Assembly (NCBI GenBank): GCA_949316495.1
Contig: OX439008.1
Span: 3,706,501 to 3,770,500, forward strand
Direction: 5' to 3'
DNA from: Amphiduros pacificus
Taxonomy: Eukaryota > Annelida > Polychaeta > Phyllodocida > Hesionidae
Length of the DNA stretch: 64,000 nucleotides
Each line of letters starts with the position of its first letter. Positions within the stretch are counted from its first letter, which is position 1. This document shows positions 11,638-23,893 of this stretch, in pieces. The position numbers and the translations under genes were made by a program. The notes below the pieces were generated by a model that did not search any database, was not told the origin of the DNA, and worked only from the letters and a program-made list of their open reading frames with translations.

Positions 11638-13376
11638 TAAAAATGGGTAAAATTCCAGGTTTTCTCCGATTTACGGGTCTCTAGCATATTAAAACCGGTC
11701 TCGCATCAAAATGGTTTTGGTTCAGAAAAATCATAGACCACCCTAGCTTAATATTCCAATTGAAAAAAGGGGGAATTTAACGGCGAAAATCGGCATCCGG
11801 GTACCTAAACATAATTTTTTTTTTTTGAAGTTAACCGTTTTCTTCGTTTTACGGGTCTCTAGCACATCAAAACCGGTCTCGCACCAAAATGGTTTTGGTT
11901 CAGAAAAATCATAGACCCCCCTAGCTTAATATTCCAATTGAAAAAAGGGGGGAATTTAACGGCGAAAATCGGCATCCGGGTATCTAAACAAAAATTTTTT
12001 TTTTTGAAGTTAACCGTTTTCTCCGTTTTACGAGTCTCTAGCACATCAAAACCGGTCTCGCACCAAAATGGTTTTGGTTCAAAAAAATCATAGACCCCCC
12101 TCACTTAATATTCCAATTGAAAAAAGGGGGGAATTTAACGGCGAAAATCGGCATCCGGGTACCCAAACACAAAATAATGGGTAAAATTCCCGGTTTTCTC
12201 CAATTTACGGGTCTCTAGCACATCAAAACCGGTCTCGCACCAAAATGGTTTTGGTTCAGAAAAATCATAGACCCCCCTAGCTTAATATTCCAATTGAAAA
12301 AAGGGGGGAATTTAACGGCGAAAATCGGCATCCGGGTACCCAAACACAAAATAATGGGTAAAATTCCCGGTTTTCTCCCATTTACGGGTCTCTTGCACAT
12401 CAAAACCAGTCTCGCACCAAAATGGTTTTGGTTCAGAAAAATCATAGACCCCCCTAGCTTAATATTCCAATTGAAAAAAGGGGGAATTTAACGGCGAAAA
12501 TCGGCATCCGGGTACCCAAACACAAAAAAATGGGTAAAATTCCAGGTTTTCTCCGATTTACGGGTCTCTAGCACATCAAAACCGGTCTCGCACCAAAATG
12601 GTTTTGGTTCAGAAAAATCATAGACCCCCCTAGCTTAATATTCCAATTGAAAAAAGGGGGGAATTTAACGGCGAAAATCGGCATCCGGGTACCCAAACAC
12701 AAAAAAATGGGTAAAATTCCAAGTTTTCTCTGATTTACGGGTCTCTAGCACATCAAAACCGGTCTCGCACCAAAATGGTTTTGGTTCAGAAAAATCATAG
12801 ACCCCCCTAGCTTAATATTCCAATTGAAAAAAGGGGGGAATTTAACGGCGAAAATCGGCATCCGGGTACCCAAACACAAAAAAATGGGTAAAATTCCAAG
12901 TTTTCTCCAATTTACGGGTCTCTAGCATATCAAAACCGGTCTCGCACCAAAATGGTTTTGGTTCAGAAAAATCATAGACCCCCCTAGCTTAATATTCCAA
13001 TTGAAAAAAGGGGGGAATTTAACGGCGAAAATCGGCATCCGGGTACCTAAACACAAAAAAATGGGTAAAATTCCAAATTTTCTCCGATTTACGGGTCTCT
13101 AGCATATTAAAACCGGTCTCGCACCAAAATGGTTTTGGTTCAGAAAAATCATAGACCCCCCTAGCTTAATATTCCAATTGAAAAAAGGGGGGAATTTAAC
13201 GGCGAAAATCGGCATCCGGGTACCCAAACACAAAATAATGGGTAAAATTCCAGGTTTTCTCCGATTTACGGGTCTCTAGCATATTAAAACCGGTCTCGCA
13301 CCAAAATGGTTTTGGTTCAAAAAAGTCATAGACCCCCCTAGCTTAATATTCCAATTGAAAAAAGGGGGGAATTTAA
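11638..13376 (-). repeat. ~177-bp satellite, inverted arm
   Basis: The same satellite in reverse orientation, about ten monomers. The switch point is within GACCCGTAAAAATGGGTAAA at ~11631-11650, where one monomer is broken and joined to an inverted one. The arms differ in length and in which variants they carry, so the array is not a perfect copy-flip. Confidence 0.9.
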
Positions 13377-13747
13377 GGGGCGATCCATTTGATTTTTGTG
13401 GGGTCGGGTGGGAGATTTTGGAGAAAAAAAATTATTCACCCACCCCATCCCAGAAAAAAAATTTATTCATCCACCCTACCAAAGAAAAAAAAATTATTCA
13501 TCCACCCTACCAAAGAAAAAAAAATTATTCATCCAGTACTGCTGTCCCACCCCACCCCACAAAAATCAAATGGATCGCCCCTAACAAGAAAAAAAATTTA
13601 TTCACCCACCCCACACCAGAAAAAAAATTTATTCACCCACCCCACACCAGAAAAAAAAATTATTCATCCACCCTACCAAAGAAAAAAAATTTATTCATCC
13701 AGTACTGCTGTCCCACCCCACCCCACAAAAATCAAATGGATCGCCCC
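13377..13747. mobile_element. 371-bp PIF/Harbinger-like MITE nested in the satellite
   Basis: It begins GGGGCGATCCATTTGATTTT and ends with the complement, and is flanked by the 3-bp direct repeat TAA (13374-13376 and 13748-13750). It interrupts the satellite word GAATTTAACGGCG. A GGGGC-type end plus a TAA duplication fits PIF/Harbinger. The interior is made of CACCCACCCC and AAAAAAATTATTCA tandem pieces, with one internal copy of the right end at ~13560-13582. Confidence 0.8.
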
Positions 13748-14009
13748 TAACGGCGAAAATCGGCATCTCGTCACTTTAGTCTTCTCTTTGTTTTCGACCT
13801 TATATTTTATATGTTTGTCAAGGTAAAAGGGCCCTGACCTTTTTAAAGGCCTCTGACCTTTAAAGGGGTCCCCCCAGAAAGATCTTGACCTTCCTGTTAT
13901 AGTCTGATGGGTATACGGGCCAAAAATTGACAAACCGAATATGGGACGAATGTGGGACGAATGTGGGACGAATATGGGACGAAAGTGAATGTGGGACGAG
14001 CTTCACGGA

Positions 14010-14508
14010 TGATATAACTGGTTTGCTTATAATATTATGTTTATTTACCAATTCAAACTTGACAGTAACGAATTACAATGAAGTACAATAACCAATGATG
14101 CAAAATGCAACAATCGTTTTGATATACATCTATGGATGTACCAAGCAATATTGAATGTGGTGTGCCATAATGGATGTCATGATCAATGAATTTGTTACTT
14201 AAGGTATTGTGTTATATACTAAATAAATATTATTAATGCAGGGCAGGGAAATATACCTTGAGCCATCCAAGCATACAGAAATTGTAATGAAATATGAATG
14301 TCTGGTAAATGCATCATTAATTAAAAGACCAATAAGCACTCTGGTCAAATGTATCCAGGTAGGATATGTTTACTAGAGTTAGCTTTCCTAAAATATGAGA
14401 TTAATTTTTGAATAGGATAAAATATTGATGTGTTTTGTCTCTCACAAATAGACTCTAAATTCCACTGCACACTTAAAAATCATTATGATGTGGAGTCTTA
14501 AGGGTGTA
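14010..14508. promoter_or_regulatory. 5' flank of the secreted-protein gene
   Basis: AT-rich sequence between the palindromic element and the first coding exon. The promoter and 5' UTR of the gene at 14509 should lie here. I cannot place a TATA box or initiator with confidence. The palindrome ends only 500 bp upstream of the start codon. Confidence 0.3.
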
Positions 14509-16184
14509 ATGACAAGGAACACGGCATTGTTACATTTATTTGTATTATATTTTACAATAATGAAAGGTAGGTGAATAAGATAAATCTATGAGTTGAAATA
14601 TTCATGAGTTAAGTGATATTTGGCACATAGAATCAATGCTGATTATAGACAAGAAGAAGAAGACACTGAATGTCGAGTTATTGGGAAGAAAATGGCAATC
14701 TGAGGACTGTAATCACATTTATTTATATCTTTGTTTCTAAAGATTCTTAGTTATATTAACTTTTATCAACTTAAAACTCTGTCTGATAAGTATAAATATC
14801 AACAGTCATATTTTGTGTCAGGAAGTTCCTCAAGGTCATATTTTTATTGGATATTTTGTGTTGTTTAGATATTGATCACAATATGGAAGAAGAAATCAAG
14901 CCTAAATGATCACAATAATCATAAATAATCAAATATCTTTAGAAATTATCTTAAAAGATCTCAAAACAAACATTTTGCCTATTACTTATAGGTTCCCCTG
15001 CTCTGCAAAATGTGGCTCTTTCATCATCTGGTGCAACATGTGCAGCCAGCACTGAACATAATGGAGTATATATTTGTGAAAGAGCCATTGATGGAAAATT
15101 AGTGGTTGGCTCAACTGGTGAATGGGCCACACAAAAGGAGGGAGTAGGAGCCTGGATTGAAGTGTTTTTTGCTAAACCCTGGTTTTATAAGCTTAATCAT
15201 ACCAGGATAATGCAAAGACTAGGAAGAGGTGAACAATTCAAGGACGTGAAGTTGACATTTCTCGATGGATCTTCAAAAATGGTCAGTGATTCGTTAATCA
15301 ACATATGTAATGGCTAAACCAGAGCTTTGTTCATAATAACCTATTCTTGTAAGTTTTAGGAGATGACCAATCTATGAGGAAATGTCACTGATATAATCTG
15401 TCTATCCTATATCTCATAAATATGCTACCATTGATGCTATTCTAGATAACATTATCTCAAAGAATGGGATCAAATGCATATGACTATACCAATGGACAAT
15501 GGTGGGACATATTTTCCTTGGATAAAGTTGTGACTGACAGAGTGAAGATTGAAGCCATCAGTGTCTATTCATCATCTAACAATGGATTTATGGAATTAGA
15601 AGTTTATGGAGAAATATGTGAGAATATACAATATTTATAATACAGAGACTAGATTTTGTTTGCAAATATAGTATGATATCGTTATAAATTGACCATTCTT
15701 TAAGAATATGTTTATTGATTATGTATGTATCAGATGTAAAAATCTTTGGCTCATATATTGGGTTTCAGGAATATGAGTGATTCCTTCTTTGCTTCATATA
15801 GTACATATGGATTGCTATATCATTCAAATACATGAAATATTTTGATGCATGTTTAAAATTACAATGCATTTAAATGCATAAATAAAATGCTTTTCATCCA
15901 TACTGGTTTCAATTACAGGTGGAGAAGAGTTAAAGATGTGTACAGATACTTGCCATTGGGAAAACTTCTCTATAATGGAAGGCAGTCTTCCAGATGCAGA
16001 TATTAGTGACACTATAATGTGTGTCATAAGACATCATAACCTTTGTCTTGCATTGTGTGTAAAAACTACAGGTTGCCACTCAGTGTCTTATAGATACTCA
16101 GATGGGCAATGTTGTCTTTATCACAATACCAACAATTTAAATGTTATCGAAGTAGAAGGATATATAAGCTATATACTTGATTGA
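14509..16184 (+). CDS. Secreted galactose-binding-like plus PAN/apple-like protein, 4 exons, 261 aa
   Basis: Coding exons are 14509-14566, 14992-15281, 15446-15617 and 15919-16184; junction phases 1, 0 and 1 all agree and give 261 residues. Exon 1 encodes a signal peptide (MTRNTALLHLFVLYFTIMK) and ends at G|GTAGGT. Exons 2-3 encode an F5/8-type-C-like jelly-roll domain (NVALSSSGATCAAS, AIDG, WIEVFF, then DRVKIEAISVYSSSNNGF and ELEVYG at its end). Exon 4 encodes a Cys-rich PAN/apple-like module with a CLALCVKTTGCHSVSY motif, then stops. A role in extracellular carbohydrate binding, adhesion or immune recognition is inferred from the domains only. The phase-1 exon after the signal peptide is usual for shuffled extracellular domains. 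Confidence 0.85.
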
Positions 16185-16344
16185 GTACTCATTTGCCAAT
16201 TTAGTTTCCTTTCAGATGAAATGGGAATGAAATATATTTGAAATATATTTGGAATTAAATATAGGATTTCGGGAATATTTTGTGCAGTCATAACCACAGT
16301 AGTCTGAAGTGGGCACAGAATTATACTAAGTAGTCCACCTTCAT

Positions 16345-16810
16345 CAGTAATCAGTATGAATGGCACATGTCACAAGGGATTTCCTGTAGACCTCTGCCCC
16401 ATCATTATGAATGGCACATGTCACAAGGGATTTCCTGTAGACCTCTGCCCCATCATTATGAATGGCACATGTCACAAGCGATTTCCTGTAGACCTCTGCC
16501 CCATCATTATGAATGGCACATGTCACAAGGGATTTCCTGTAGACCTCTGCCCCATCATTATGAATGGCACATGTCAAAAGGGATTTCCTGTAGACCTCTG
16601 CCCCATCATTATGAATGGCACATGTCACAAGGGATTTCCTGTAGACCTCTGCCCCATCATTATGAATGGCACATGTCACAAGGGATTTCCTGTAGACCTC
16701 TGCCCCATCAGTATGAATGGCACATGTCACAAGCGATTTCCTGTAGACCTCTGCCCCATCATTATGAATGGCACATGTCACAAGCGATTTCCTGTAGACC
16801 TCTTTCTCCT
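16345..16810. repeat. 51-bp minisatellite, about nine copies
   Basis: The unit starts ATGAATGGCACATGTCACAA and repeats every 51 bp with few changes. Because 51 is a multiple of three, it stays open in two plus frames and one minus frame; one plus frame reads MNGTCHKGFPVDLCPII per unit. It lies 160 bp after the stop of the secreted-protein gene and is most simply part of that gene's 3' UTR. Confidence 0.9.
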
Positions 16811-17310
16811 CTGCCCCTTTCTGAAGTCAAAATGTATAATTTACAATTCATTTCTTTCATTATATTTACAAGACAAATAATGACAAAGAATAGCACTTTT
16901 CTTTGTAATTTTTATTCTCATATACATTTTAAGCTTGTGAACAAAGACGATCATGTAAGCTTAAGTGTAAAGCAATACATTGTGCACGTGATAATGCTAG
17001 AATTTATATCATTGAATACATAAACAGCAGTGTTAAATATAAACATGACTGTGGCATATCTTCAATGTCATTTCATTTTTTCTGATCTGTTTAAAGTATA
17101 CAGAATCACTATAGTAAAGTTATTTAAGGATTTCAGTGATACAGTGGCATTTGAACCAAGTTATAATTGTGGCACATCATTTTGGGGCCTGTCACCATGT
17201 AATATGTGTTTATTTTGGTTAAAATGGCCAATATTTCAGTATCACAGGAGGACATCCTAACAATTATATGGTTCTGATATGTATTTAGGACAGTTGCCTT
17301 CCAGTTACTC

Positions 17311-17316
17311 AATAAA
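17311..17316 (+). promoter_or_regulatory. Candidate polyadenylation signal AATAAA
   Basis: A canonical AATAAA in the right orientation 1.1 kb after the stop of the gene at 14509-16184. It would give a 3' UTR that includes the 51-bp array. Not proven. Confidence 0.35.
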
Positions 17317-17945
17317 GCCTTAAAATGAATCTTTGTTCAAGATCTTTACTTACTTTAAACAAGAATGCAATGGTTGATCACATGAGCTTTCTTAGTAGCT
17401 ATTTTTAGCACTCAGGATTCATAAGTAGGTCACTAGGTCAGTCATCTGTGGAACATACCGGGTTACTTCACTTTCAAGAAAACTTTGGTGGATTTGATTG
17501 AGCTCTCTAAACAGGTTAAACTCGTTCGTGAAACAGGGGGGAAGACTTAAGATATAATTACATACTATATAAAAATGCATGAATGTGATAAGAGAGGAAG
17601 GGTGACGGATTTGAAAAAAAAAGTTGCAGTGTAACGTATTGACTGCAATAAAATTCGCCACTGATAAGAGTGAGATCTCACTGTTGCATTATTACATTGC
17701 CCTCTGGAGGACGCTAGACCAGTCTCCACTTCAGTTTTATTTTGCAAGTTTATGCTATGGTTTGAGCATTATGTATGTGAGGAATAGAGTAGTTTTCAGC
17801 CTATATTTCTGTATTAGAGCTTTATTTTCAACCATCAGCAATTTGACCTACTTATTGACTTATTTATTGAGGTCCTGTGAGGTTTTGTACAAAAGGGCCT
17901 ACACGGGTGAAATGCAGATATTTTTAGCCAGCATGATTGTGAGAA
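17317..17945. other. No gene seen
   Basis: AT-rich sequence with short overlapping frames on both strands and no domain signal. Confidence 0.35.
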
Positions 17946-18085
17946 ACAATTGAGAAATAGCTGCACAAGTGAGGGATAGCAGCATGAAAATAGCTGCACA
18001 AAGTGAGAGATAGTTACAAGTGAGAGATAGTTACAACAATGAGACAGTTATAACAGAAAGAGACAGCTGCATAAGTGAGATAACT
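17946..18085. repeat. GTGAGAGATAGCTGCACAA-type degenerate repeats, locus 1
   Basis: Six to eight irregular copies of a ~18-25 bp motif built from GTGAGAGATAG and CTGCACAA. The same family appears at 29020-29360 inside intron 1 of the PAR bZIP gene. Confidence 0.65.
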
Positions 18086-18099
18086 GCAATATCGAAGTA

Positions 18100-18735
18100 A
18101 TCCATCAAACAGTTCTCCTTTTATCAACCAGAAATTATAATTATACAAAATATCTCCTGTGACCTTGAGAAATAGGCGAAGGTCATCCTTAGCAAGGGAT
18201 TTGGAGGATACATACTAGTACTTATGTCCAATATCAAAGCCCACATACCAAATAGTTCTCAACAAATCATCCGGAAACCAGCAAGTACTGCACAGACACA
18301 AAACTACTCATGTGACCTCAAGAACTAGGTCAAGGTCAATCATATGCAATCCTATGCAAGGTATACAGGACTTACATAACCCTGTGCAAGATCAAAGTAA
18401 TCCATTAAACGGTTCTCCTTTTATCATCCGGAAACCATGATTATACAAAACATCTCCTGTGACCTTGAACAATCAGTCAAGGTCATTCACCAGTAATCCA
18501 TACAAGGGAGTTGGGGGACACATAATCATGTGTGATATCAAAGCCAAGAACTGGGTCAAGGTCAACCATATGCAATCCCATGCAAGATATTAAGGACTTA
18601 CATAATCCTGTGCAATATCAAAGTAATCCGTCAAATGGTTCTCCTGTTATCATCCGGAAAGTTCAGACACGTGGAATCGCGGACAGAGCCCGATACAAGG
18701 TCTCCCCTCCCCTATGGGGTGGGTCGACAATTACC
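18100..18735. mobile_element. Helentron/Pearl-like non-autonomous element, degenerate
   Basis: Imperfect long tandem units containing CTCCTGTGACCTTGA and GGTCAAGGTC. They end near 18735 after a CAGACACGTGG/CGGACAGAG stretch and a short CCCC...GGGG hairpin. The core words match the longer element at 35710-37352. Tandem core plus 3' hairpin is the layout of HINE/Pearl elements; assignment is by structure only. Confidence 0.45.
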
Positions 18736-20170
18736 ACCGAGAGGTAGGCTGGACAGGAAGTGGGCAACACCAAGAATCATTATCTGAATTTTACACAATA
18801 CTAGGTCCCCTATTGCTAACAGCTTACCAATAAAAAATGTACTTGTTTGACTTTGGTTGGGAAAAAAATAAAAGTACTTGAAAGATATATAATATAAACA
18901 TTTTATTAACACATCAATACAGTTACAATAGTTGGTCACCACATGGTATCATTACACTCTCAGAAAACAAACTTTCACAGGGTTTTTTTTTCAAAATCTG
19001 CTTGTCACATTAACCTGACTTGCATTTTTTTTTTCAAATTTTGAATCAGATGACAGAAAACTGAAATATTAACAAAGTTTTTAGATTAAAATCTTGTGTT
19101 CCACTTCCATGATTGATATAAGATAATCTTTTTTCTGATATAACTCTGCTCTGTATGATGTACTTACCAATCTTGAAAACTTAACATCACCAATACACAT
19201 CTACACAAAAATAGAATTAAGATTTATTCCAATATACCAATACACCAAAAACACTGAGAATATTCATTCTTTTATGCCCTCAGCTACGTTATTACTTTGT
19301 ACAGTGTAATATACCCTCAAATCTTTTCAATACTTCTCCTGATGAAAATTGTGGAATATGGCAGTCAATTAAAATAGAATATAATAGTTCTCCAGTGTCC
19401 ATTACCTGATTTTCTAGCACAATTTCCCAAGATTAGTTACAAATTTACTGCTCTAAATAATACAATATTAGTATGTGGAAATCTTTAAGAACTAAATGTA
19501 TTGTATAATCTCATGCCACCTGACACAGCCTTCTGTTTTATATATATATAAAATATATAATATATATATATAAATACATTTACATACATATAAATACATT
19601 TACATATATTTATTATTAATATATGTATAACCTTATTCAAGTATGACAGTGTTCTCATATACGTTTAACCATATCCATGACAATTCTAAGATAGATTTTG
19701 TGAGAAAAGAAATGTTTCATGACTAACATGAATATTTATGTACAGTTCAAAATGTGATCAACAACTTTGGTGATCAAATATTCCTCTTTTACCAGTTGTG
19801 TTCGCATTGTGGAGCCATGTAGGGGACCAGGAGAGATCCACCAATGCAAAACATGCAGCCTGAACTGGTCACATTGGTCACCCCAGCAGCTAGAGAAAAA
19901 TGCCATTCAGGTTTTTTTTTTGTGATCTGAGCGTGACAACTTGAGATTAGCCCATGACATCCATATTATACCATGCCTGAGATATCAGTCATCAACAGAC
20001 ATCTTGGATGTCTGGGTCATGCTCAGACGTATGACCCAGTTCAACTTTAAACTGAAGTAGGCAGGTGTGGAGTTTTCTGTTGAACTGTCATAGAACTCTT
20101 GCAATGAATTATCCCTGAGGTTTTTTTGGTCAATGTAATGAGAAAAAGGGTTAAGATTTTAAAAAGATAT
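18736..20170. other. AT-rich intergenic or 3' UTR sequence
   Basis: No gene. It includes a TATATA-rich palindromic stretch at ~19540-19620. Part may be distal 3' UTR of the PAR bZIP gene, but no polyadenylation site could be fixed. Confidence 0.35.
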
Positions 20171-20174
20171 TACA

Positions 20175-21010
20175 CAACCATGTCACAATGAAGCAATATG
20201 AAATAATCCCAATCATGTGACATACTCCCAGACTCAATGAAGTAATGTGACATATACTCAATGAAGTAATGTGACATATACTCAATGAAGTAATGTGACA
20301 TACTCAATGAAGTAATGTGACATATACTCCCAGACTCAATGAAGTAATGTGACATATACTCCCAGACTCAATGAAGTAATGTGACATATACTCAATGAAG
20401 TAAAGTGACATATACTCCCAGACTCAATGAAGTAATGTGACATATACTCCCAGACTCAATGAAGTAATGTGACATATACTCAATGAAGTAATGTGACATA
20501 TACTCCCAGACTCAATGAAGTAATGTGACATATACTCCCAGACTCAATGAAGTAATGTGACATATACTCAATGAAGTAAAGTGACATATACTCCCAGACT
20601 CAATGAAGTAATGTGACATATACTCCCAGACTCAATGAAGTAATGTGACATATACTCAATGAAGTAATGTGACATATACTCCCAGACTCAATGAAGTAAT
20701 GTGACATATACTCCCAGACTCAATGAAGTAATGTGACATATACTCAATGAAGTAATGTGACATATACTCCCAGACTCAATGAAGTAATGTGACATATACT
20801 CCCAGACTCAATGAAGTAATGTGACATATACTCAATGAAGTAATGTGACATATACTCCCAGACTCAATGAAGTAATGTGACATATACTCCCAGACTCAAT
20901 GAAGTAATGTGACATATACTCAATGAAGTAAAGTGACATATACTCAATGAAGTAATGTGACATATACTCAATGAAGTAAAGTGACATATACTCCCAAACT
21001 AAATAAAGTA
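20175..21010. repeat. Two-monomer minisatellite (32 and 24 bp) with higher-order order
   Basis: A long unit (GTGACATATACTCCCAGACT plus CAATGAAGTAAT) and a short unit lacking CTCCCAGA alternate mostly as long-long-short, giving an ~88-bp higher-order period. Degenerate copies continue to about 21180. Very uniform in the centre, diverged at the right edge. Confidence 0.9.
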
Positions 21011-21180
21011 AAATGTCAAATATTCCTTCTCAATAACATAGTGTGACATATACTTCTGGACTCAATAAAGTAATGTGAAATAAACTCCCAGAATCATTGA
21101 AGTAATATGACAAATTCTTAAAGACTCAATAAAGTAATGTGAAATAATACACTGCCAGACTCAATGAAGTAATCATTTTA

Positions 21181-22632
21181 ATTTTGTTATCCCAATAACT
21201 TTTGATCTGGGAAAATATGGTACATGTGCAGACAGCAGCATCAATTGCTTCTAAGCCAAATAAAAATGTGATTAATCTATAGCTGATCTATTTTGTATAG
21301 TCCTTATCGATTGATCACAAAAAATAAACTTAAAAATTTATTATCTGAGAGACCAAATAACTTTATACTCCACTCTTTATAAGTCCACTCCACCCACTCA
21401 CCAGTTCTGTACGACTAAACAATGCTGCAAAAATTATTAAATGAGGTCTTGTAGCAATTTCTGTCAGGTAAACATATTCAAAAACAAAAATAATAACAAA
21501 AATGATACAGAATCTTGGACATTGAAATCTGACAGAACCATCTTTCTAAACTAATCTGTACATTTGCATGGTAAGCTTGATAACAAGCATGGTAAGCATG
21601 GTAAGCATGGTAAGCATGGTAAGCTTGAGAACAATGCAAAAACCTAATGTTTTCTTATATTAAAATTCTTAGAAGAGGTGTTTATTCTAAAATAATCACA
21701 TGTCTCTATCATCTAATAAGTACACAAGAAACATCACTGCAAATTGTTAGTTTGCTTTGGTCCATACTGAAAGGTACCAATACCTTTAGAAACTAATCAT
21801 TCCCATCACAAGAGTCATCTAGCGTGCACATATATACATGCCAAGGGTACACATTTTATACTGTTATCTTGATGATAATATCCACAAAAATAATAATCCT
21901 AATAACAATTCAACATAAAACCCATTTTTTTTCAAATTTAAATCATCCTGTAGATGAGAGAATGAATAATTATTATTTTTCTTACTGCATGCACCAGGAC
22001 CCGATATAAGAACAAGTTAGACTCTGCTTGAGAAGCAAATAATATGCCGACTTCTGGACTTATGCTAAGTCTGCCCCTCTAAATGATCAATGTTTATGAG
22101 AGCTTAAGTCAGACTTAGTTTAACCATTTATTTAGCACAAACCAACTATCTTGAGACTCCAGATGATTTTAATCCACTTATTAATAATTACAAATCAGAA
22201 CATTTGTACAATAAACTGACACCCTGTTAATTGAAGAAGAGACTTTTCTTGTTCTTGATGTCAGCTCACACTTAGCACATCAGGATCATCTTCAATTTTA
22301 TTTAGCACAAACTTGTTCTTAGTATTGGGCCAAATCAACTTCACATTCTCATACCAATCTAAGAACAAATCATTTCATGAAATAAGTCCAATAAGTAATC
22401 CCATCTGCAGGGATGTTTAATACGTAATGTGTGGTAAACAACCTTATGAAAGTACCCTGTGATCCACAAATTAATGTTGTAATAATTCTAAACATATCCA
22501 TTGATAAAAATTGTCTAATGCAACACCTTCTGGCTGATAAAGGTCATTAATTTCTGAATATTAGTGACTGCAGAAACCTAAAAGCTAATATTGCTCCATT
22601 TTTAATATCAATTTTTTCACATGTAAATTATG
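21181..22632. other. No gene seen
   Basis: AT-rich; holds a small GGTAAGCAT repeat at ~21570-21625. No supported coding sequence. Confidence 0.35.
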
Positions 22633-22815
22633 CAGTGATGAAAGTCTTCAGGAAATAACCTGAATTCAGGTTTTTTTCTTCAAATATGAAATTCAAAATG
22701 GTCTGAACTCAGTCTGAAACATCCAAAAATGACATTTCTGAAAGGGGGTAGGGGTATCTTCAGGTTAATTTTTAAGGGTTTCAGGTTTTTTCCTGAATGC
22801 TGACTTTCATCACTG
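22633..22815. mobile_element. 183-bp hAT-like MITE
   Basis: Inverted ends CAGTGATGAAAGTC and GACTTTCATCACTG, with a second inner inverted word (TTCAGGAA / TTCCTGAA). Flanked by ATTATG on both sides (22627-22632 and 22816-22821). Counting the terminal CA with the left flank gives an 8-bp ATTATGCA match, so the exact duplication length is ambiguous. CAGTG ends suggest hAT. Confidence 0.7.
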
Positions 22816-22821
22816 ATTATG

Positions 22822-23893
22822 CAATATTATAACATGTCAGATTCAACATCAAGCCTGTTCCCCCTAAAATTCACAAGATATACCCGTCAAACACTTGCAG
22901 TGAAGGACTTTTTATACATTGTATAAAAATTCCACATATATGTATATCATTTGAATGAAAACAGACAAATGGGCCTCAAATTTATGCCACTGTGAATATA
23001 AATTCTTAAAGAGGGGACATTTTCACTATATCACATTTTATGGACATGATGGCGAGGGTAATTTTGTTGTGAATGGAGTTTATCTGAACTGTTCCCTCAC
23101 CAAAATATACTCGGACAGGAGCAGTAAATATATATCTGAATATACCTTTACATGGAAAGCATCAATATTTGTGGACATGTGTCAACTCTATTATGACTAT
23201 TCTCAGACATAATGATTCTGAAATCAGAAACATAATGCAAAACATGGGATGTGAATGAATACATAACCAATTAATGTATAATAATAGAATTACAAAGCAT
23301 GTGAAAGTTTATCATGTGACTGTACAATATTTAGTGTTATAGGTAGAATGTTATGGGTAGAACACAGTGTGTCTGTGTCTGTCATTTCACTGCCCAATTT
23401 CAAAGTAAAAACAAAGATTCTCCCTTTCTACCCTCCTGTATCTGCTTCCCTCATCCTCAGCACTGACAGCAGGTTGCCTTAATGTGCCTAGGCAGCTTAT
23501 CTTGTTATTCTTCACTCTTAAATGTCAGGTATGGAGGTTTACAATAAACAGACTTTACTGTATCGACGTAGAATTAACATCACAAAATGCAATAACACTG
23601 ACACCAGCTTGTAGATGAATGAATGGAGGCCAAACTCTCACTCCGAGCTTATGGCATGATGCTCAGAATTCATAAAAATAAAAAATATTTTCTTCCTTTT
23701 TACTTTGAGAACATCTCCTTTGACTAACAGAACTAGATACTCGGGAGAGCAGATAGGGAGAACTGGCCAATGCCTCACTCTCTTTTCTATTTCTAGAACG
23801 GGAGCTGTGATAATGGTGAAAGTCCGGCAGTACTAGTGCCACCTGGTGTCACCACATTTTCCAAACCACCAGGTGGCCAAATAGTCCTGGCCT
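22822..23893. other. Downstream flank / probable 3' UTR of PAR bZIP gene
   Basis: Sequence 3' of the bZIP stop codon (minus strand). A plus-strand frame at 22955-23212 has no recognisable domain and is not called. The 3' UTR probably occupies at least the right part. Confidence 0.35.

Larger units (their letters stand above)
8246..14009. mobile_element. Giant 5.8-kb palindromic element with head-to-head satellite arms
   Basis: Outer inverted repeats of ~270 bp (8246-8515 and ~13742-14009) begin TCCGTGAAGCTCGTCCCACA and contain short TCGTCCCACAT direct repeats. Inside, a ~177-bp satellite runs in one orientation to ~11637 and in the opposite orientation to 13376. No transposase ORF is visible; the repeated 61-codon frames are by-products of the satellite. 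I see no convincing target-site duplication (flanks ...GATAATG and TGATATAAC...). It may be a non-autonomous DNA element whose interior was expanded by satellite amplification, or a palindromic rearrangement of one. Confidence 0.75.

Noticed and set aside
8246-13376. CRISPR-like array
   Set aside because: Units are contiguous monomers with no variable spacers, and the context is animal DNA.
8500-13400. Repeated 61-76 codon ORFs
   Set aside because: They are the satellite read in one frame; each copy mirrors the ~177-bp monomer and has no independent coding signal.
22955-23212. 85-codon plus-strand ORF
   Set aside because: No recognisable domain or repeat-family match; likely chance in the 3' flank of the bZIP gene.
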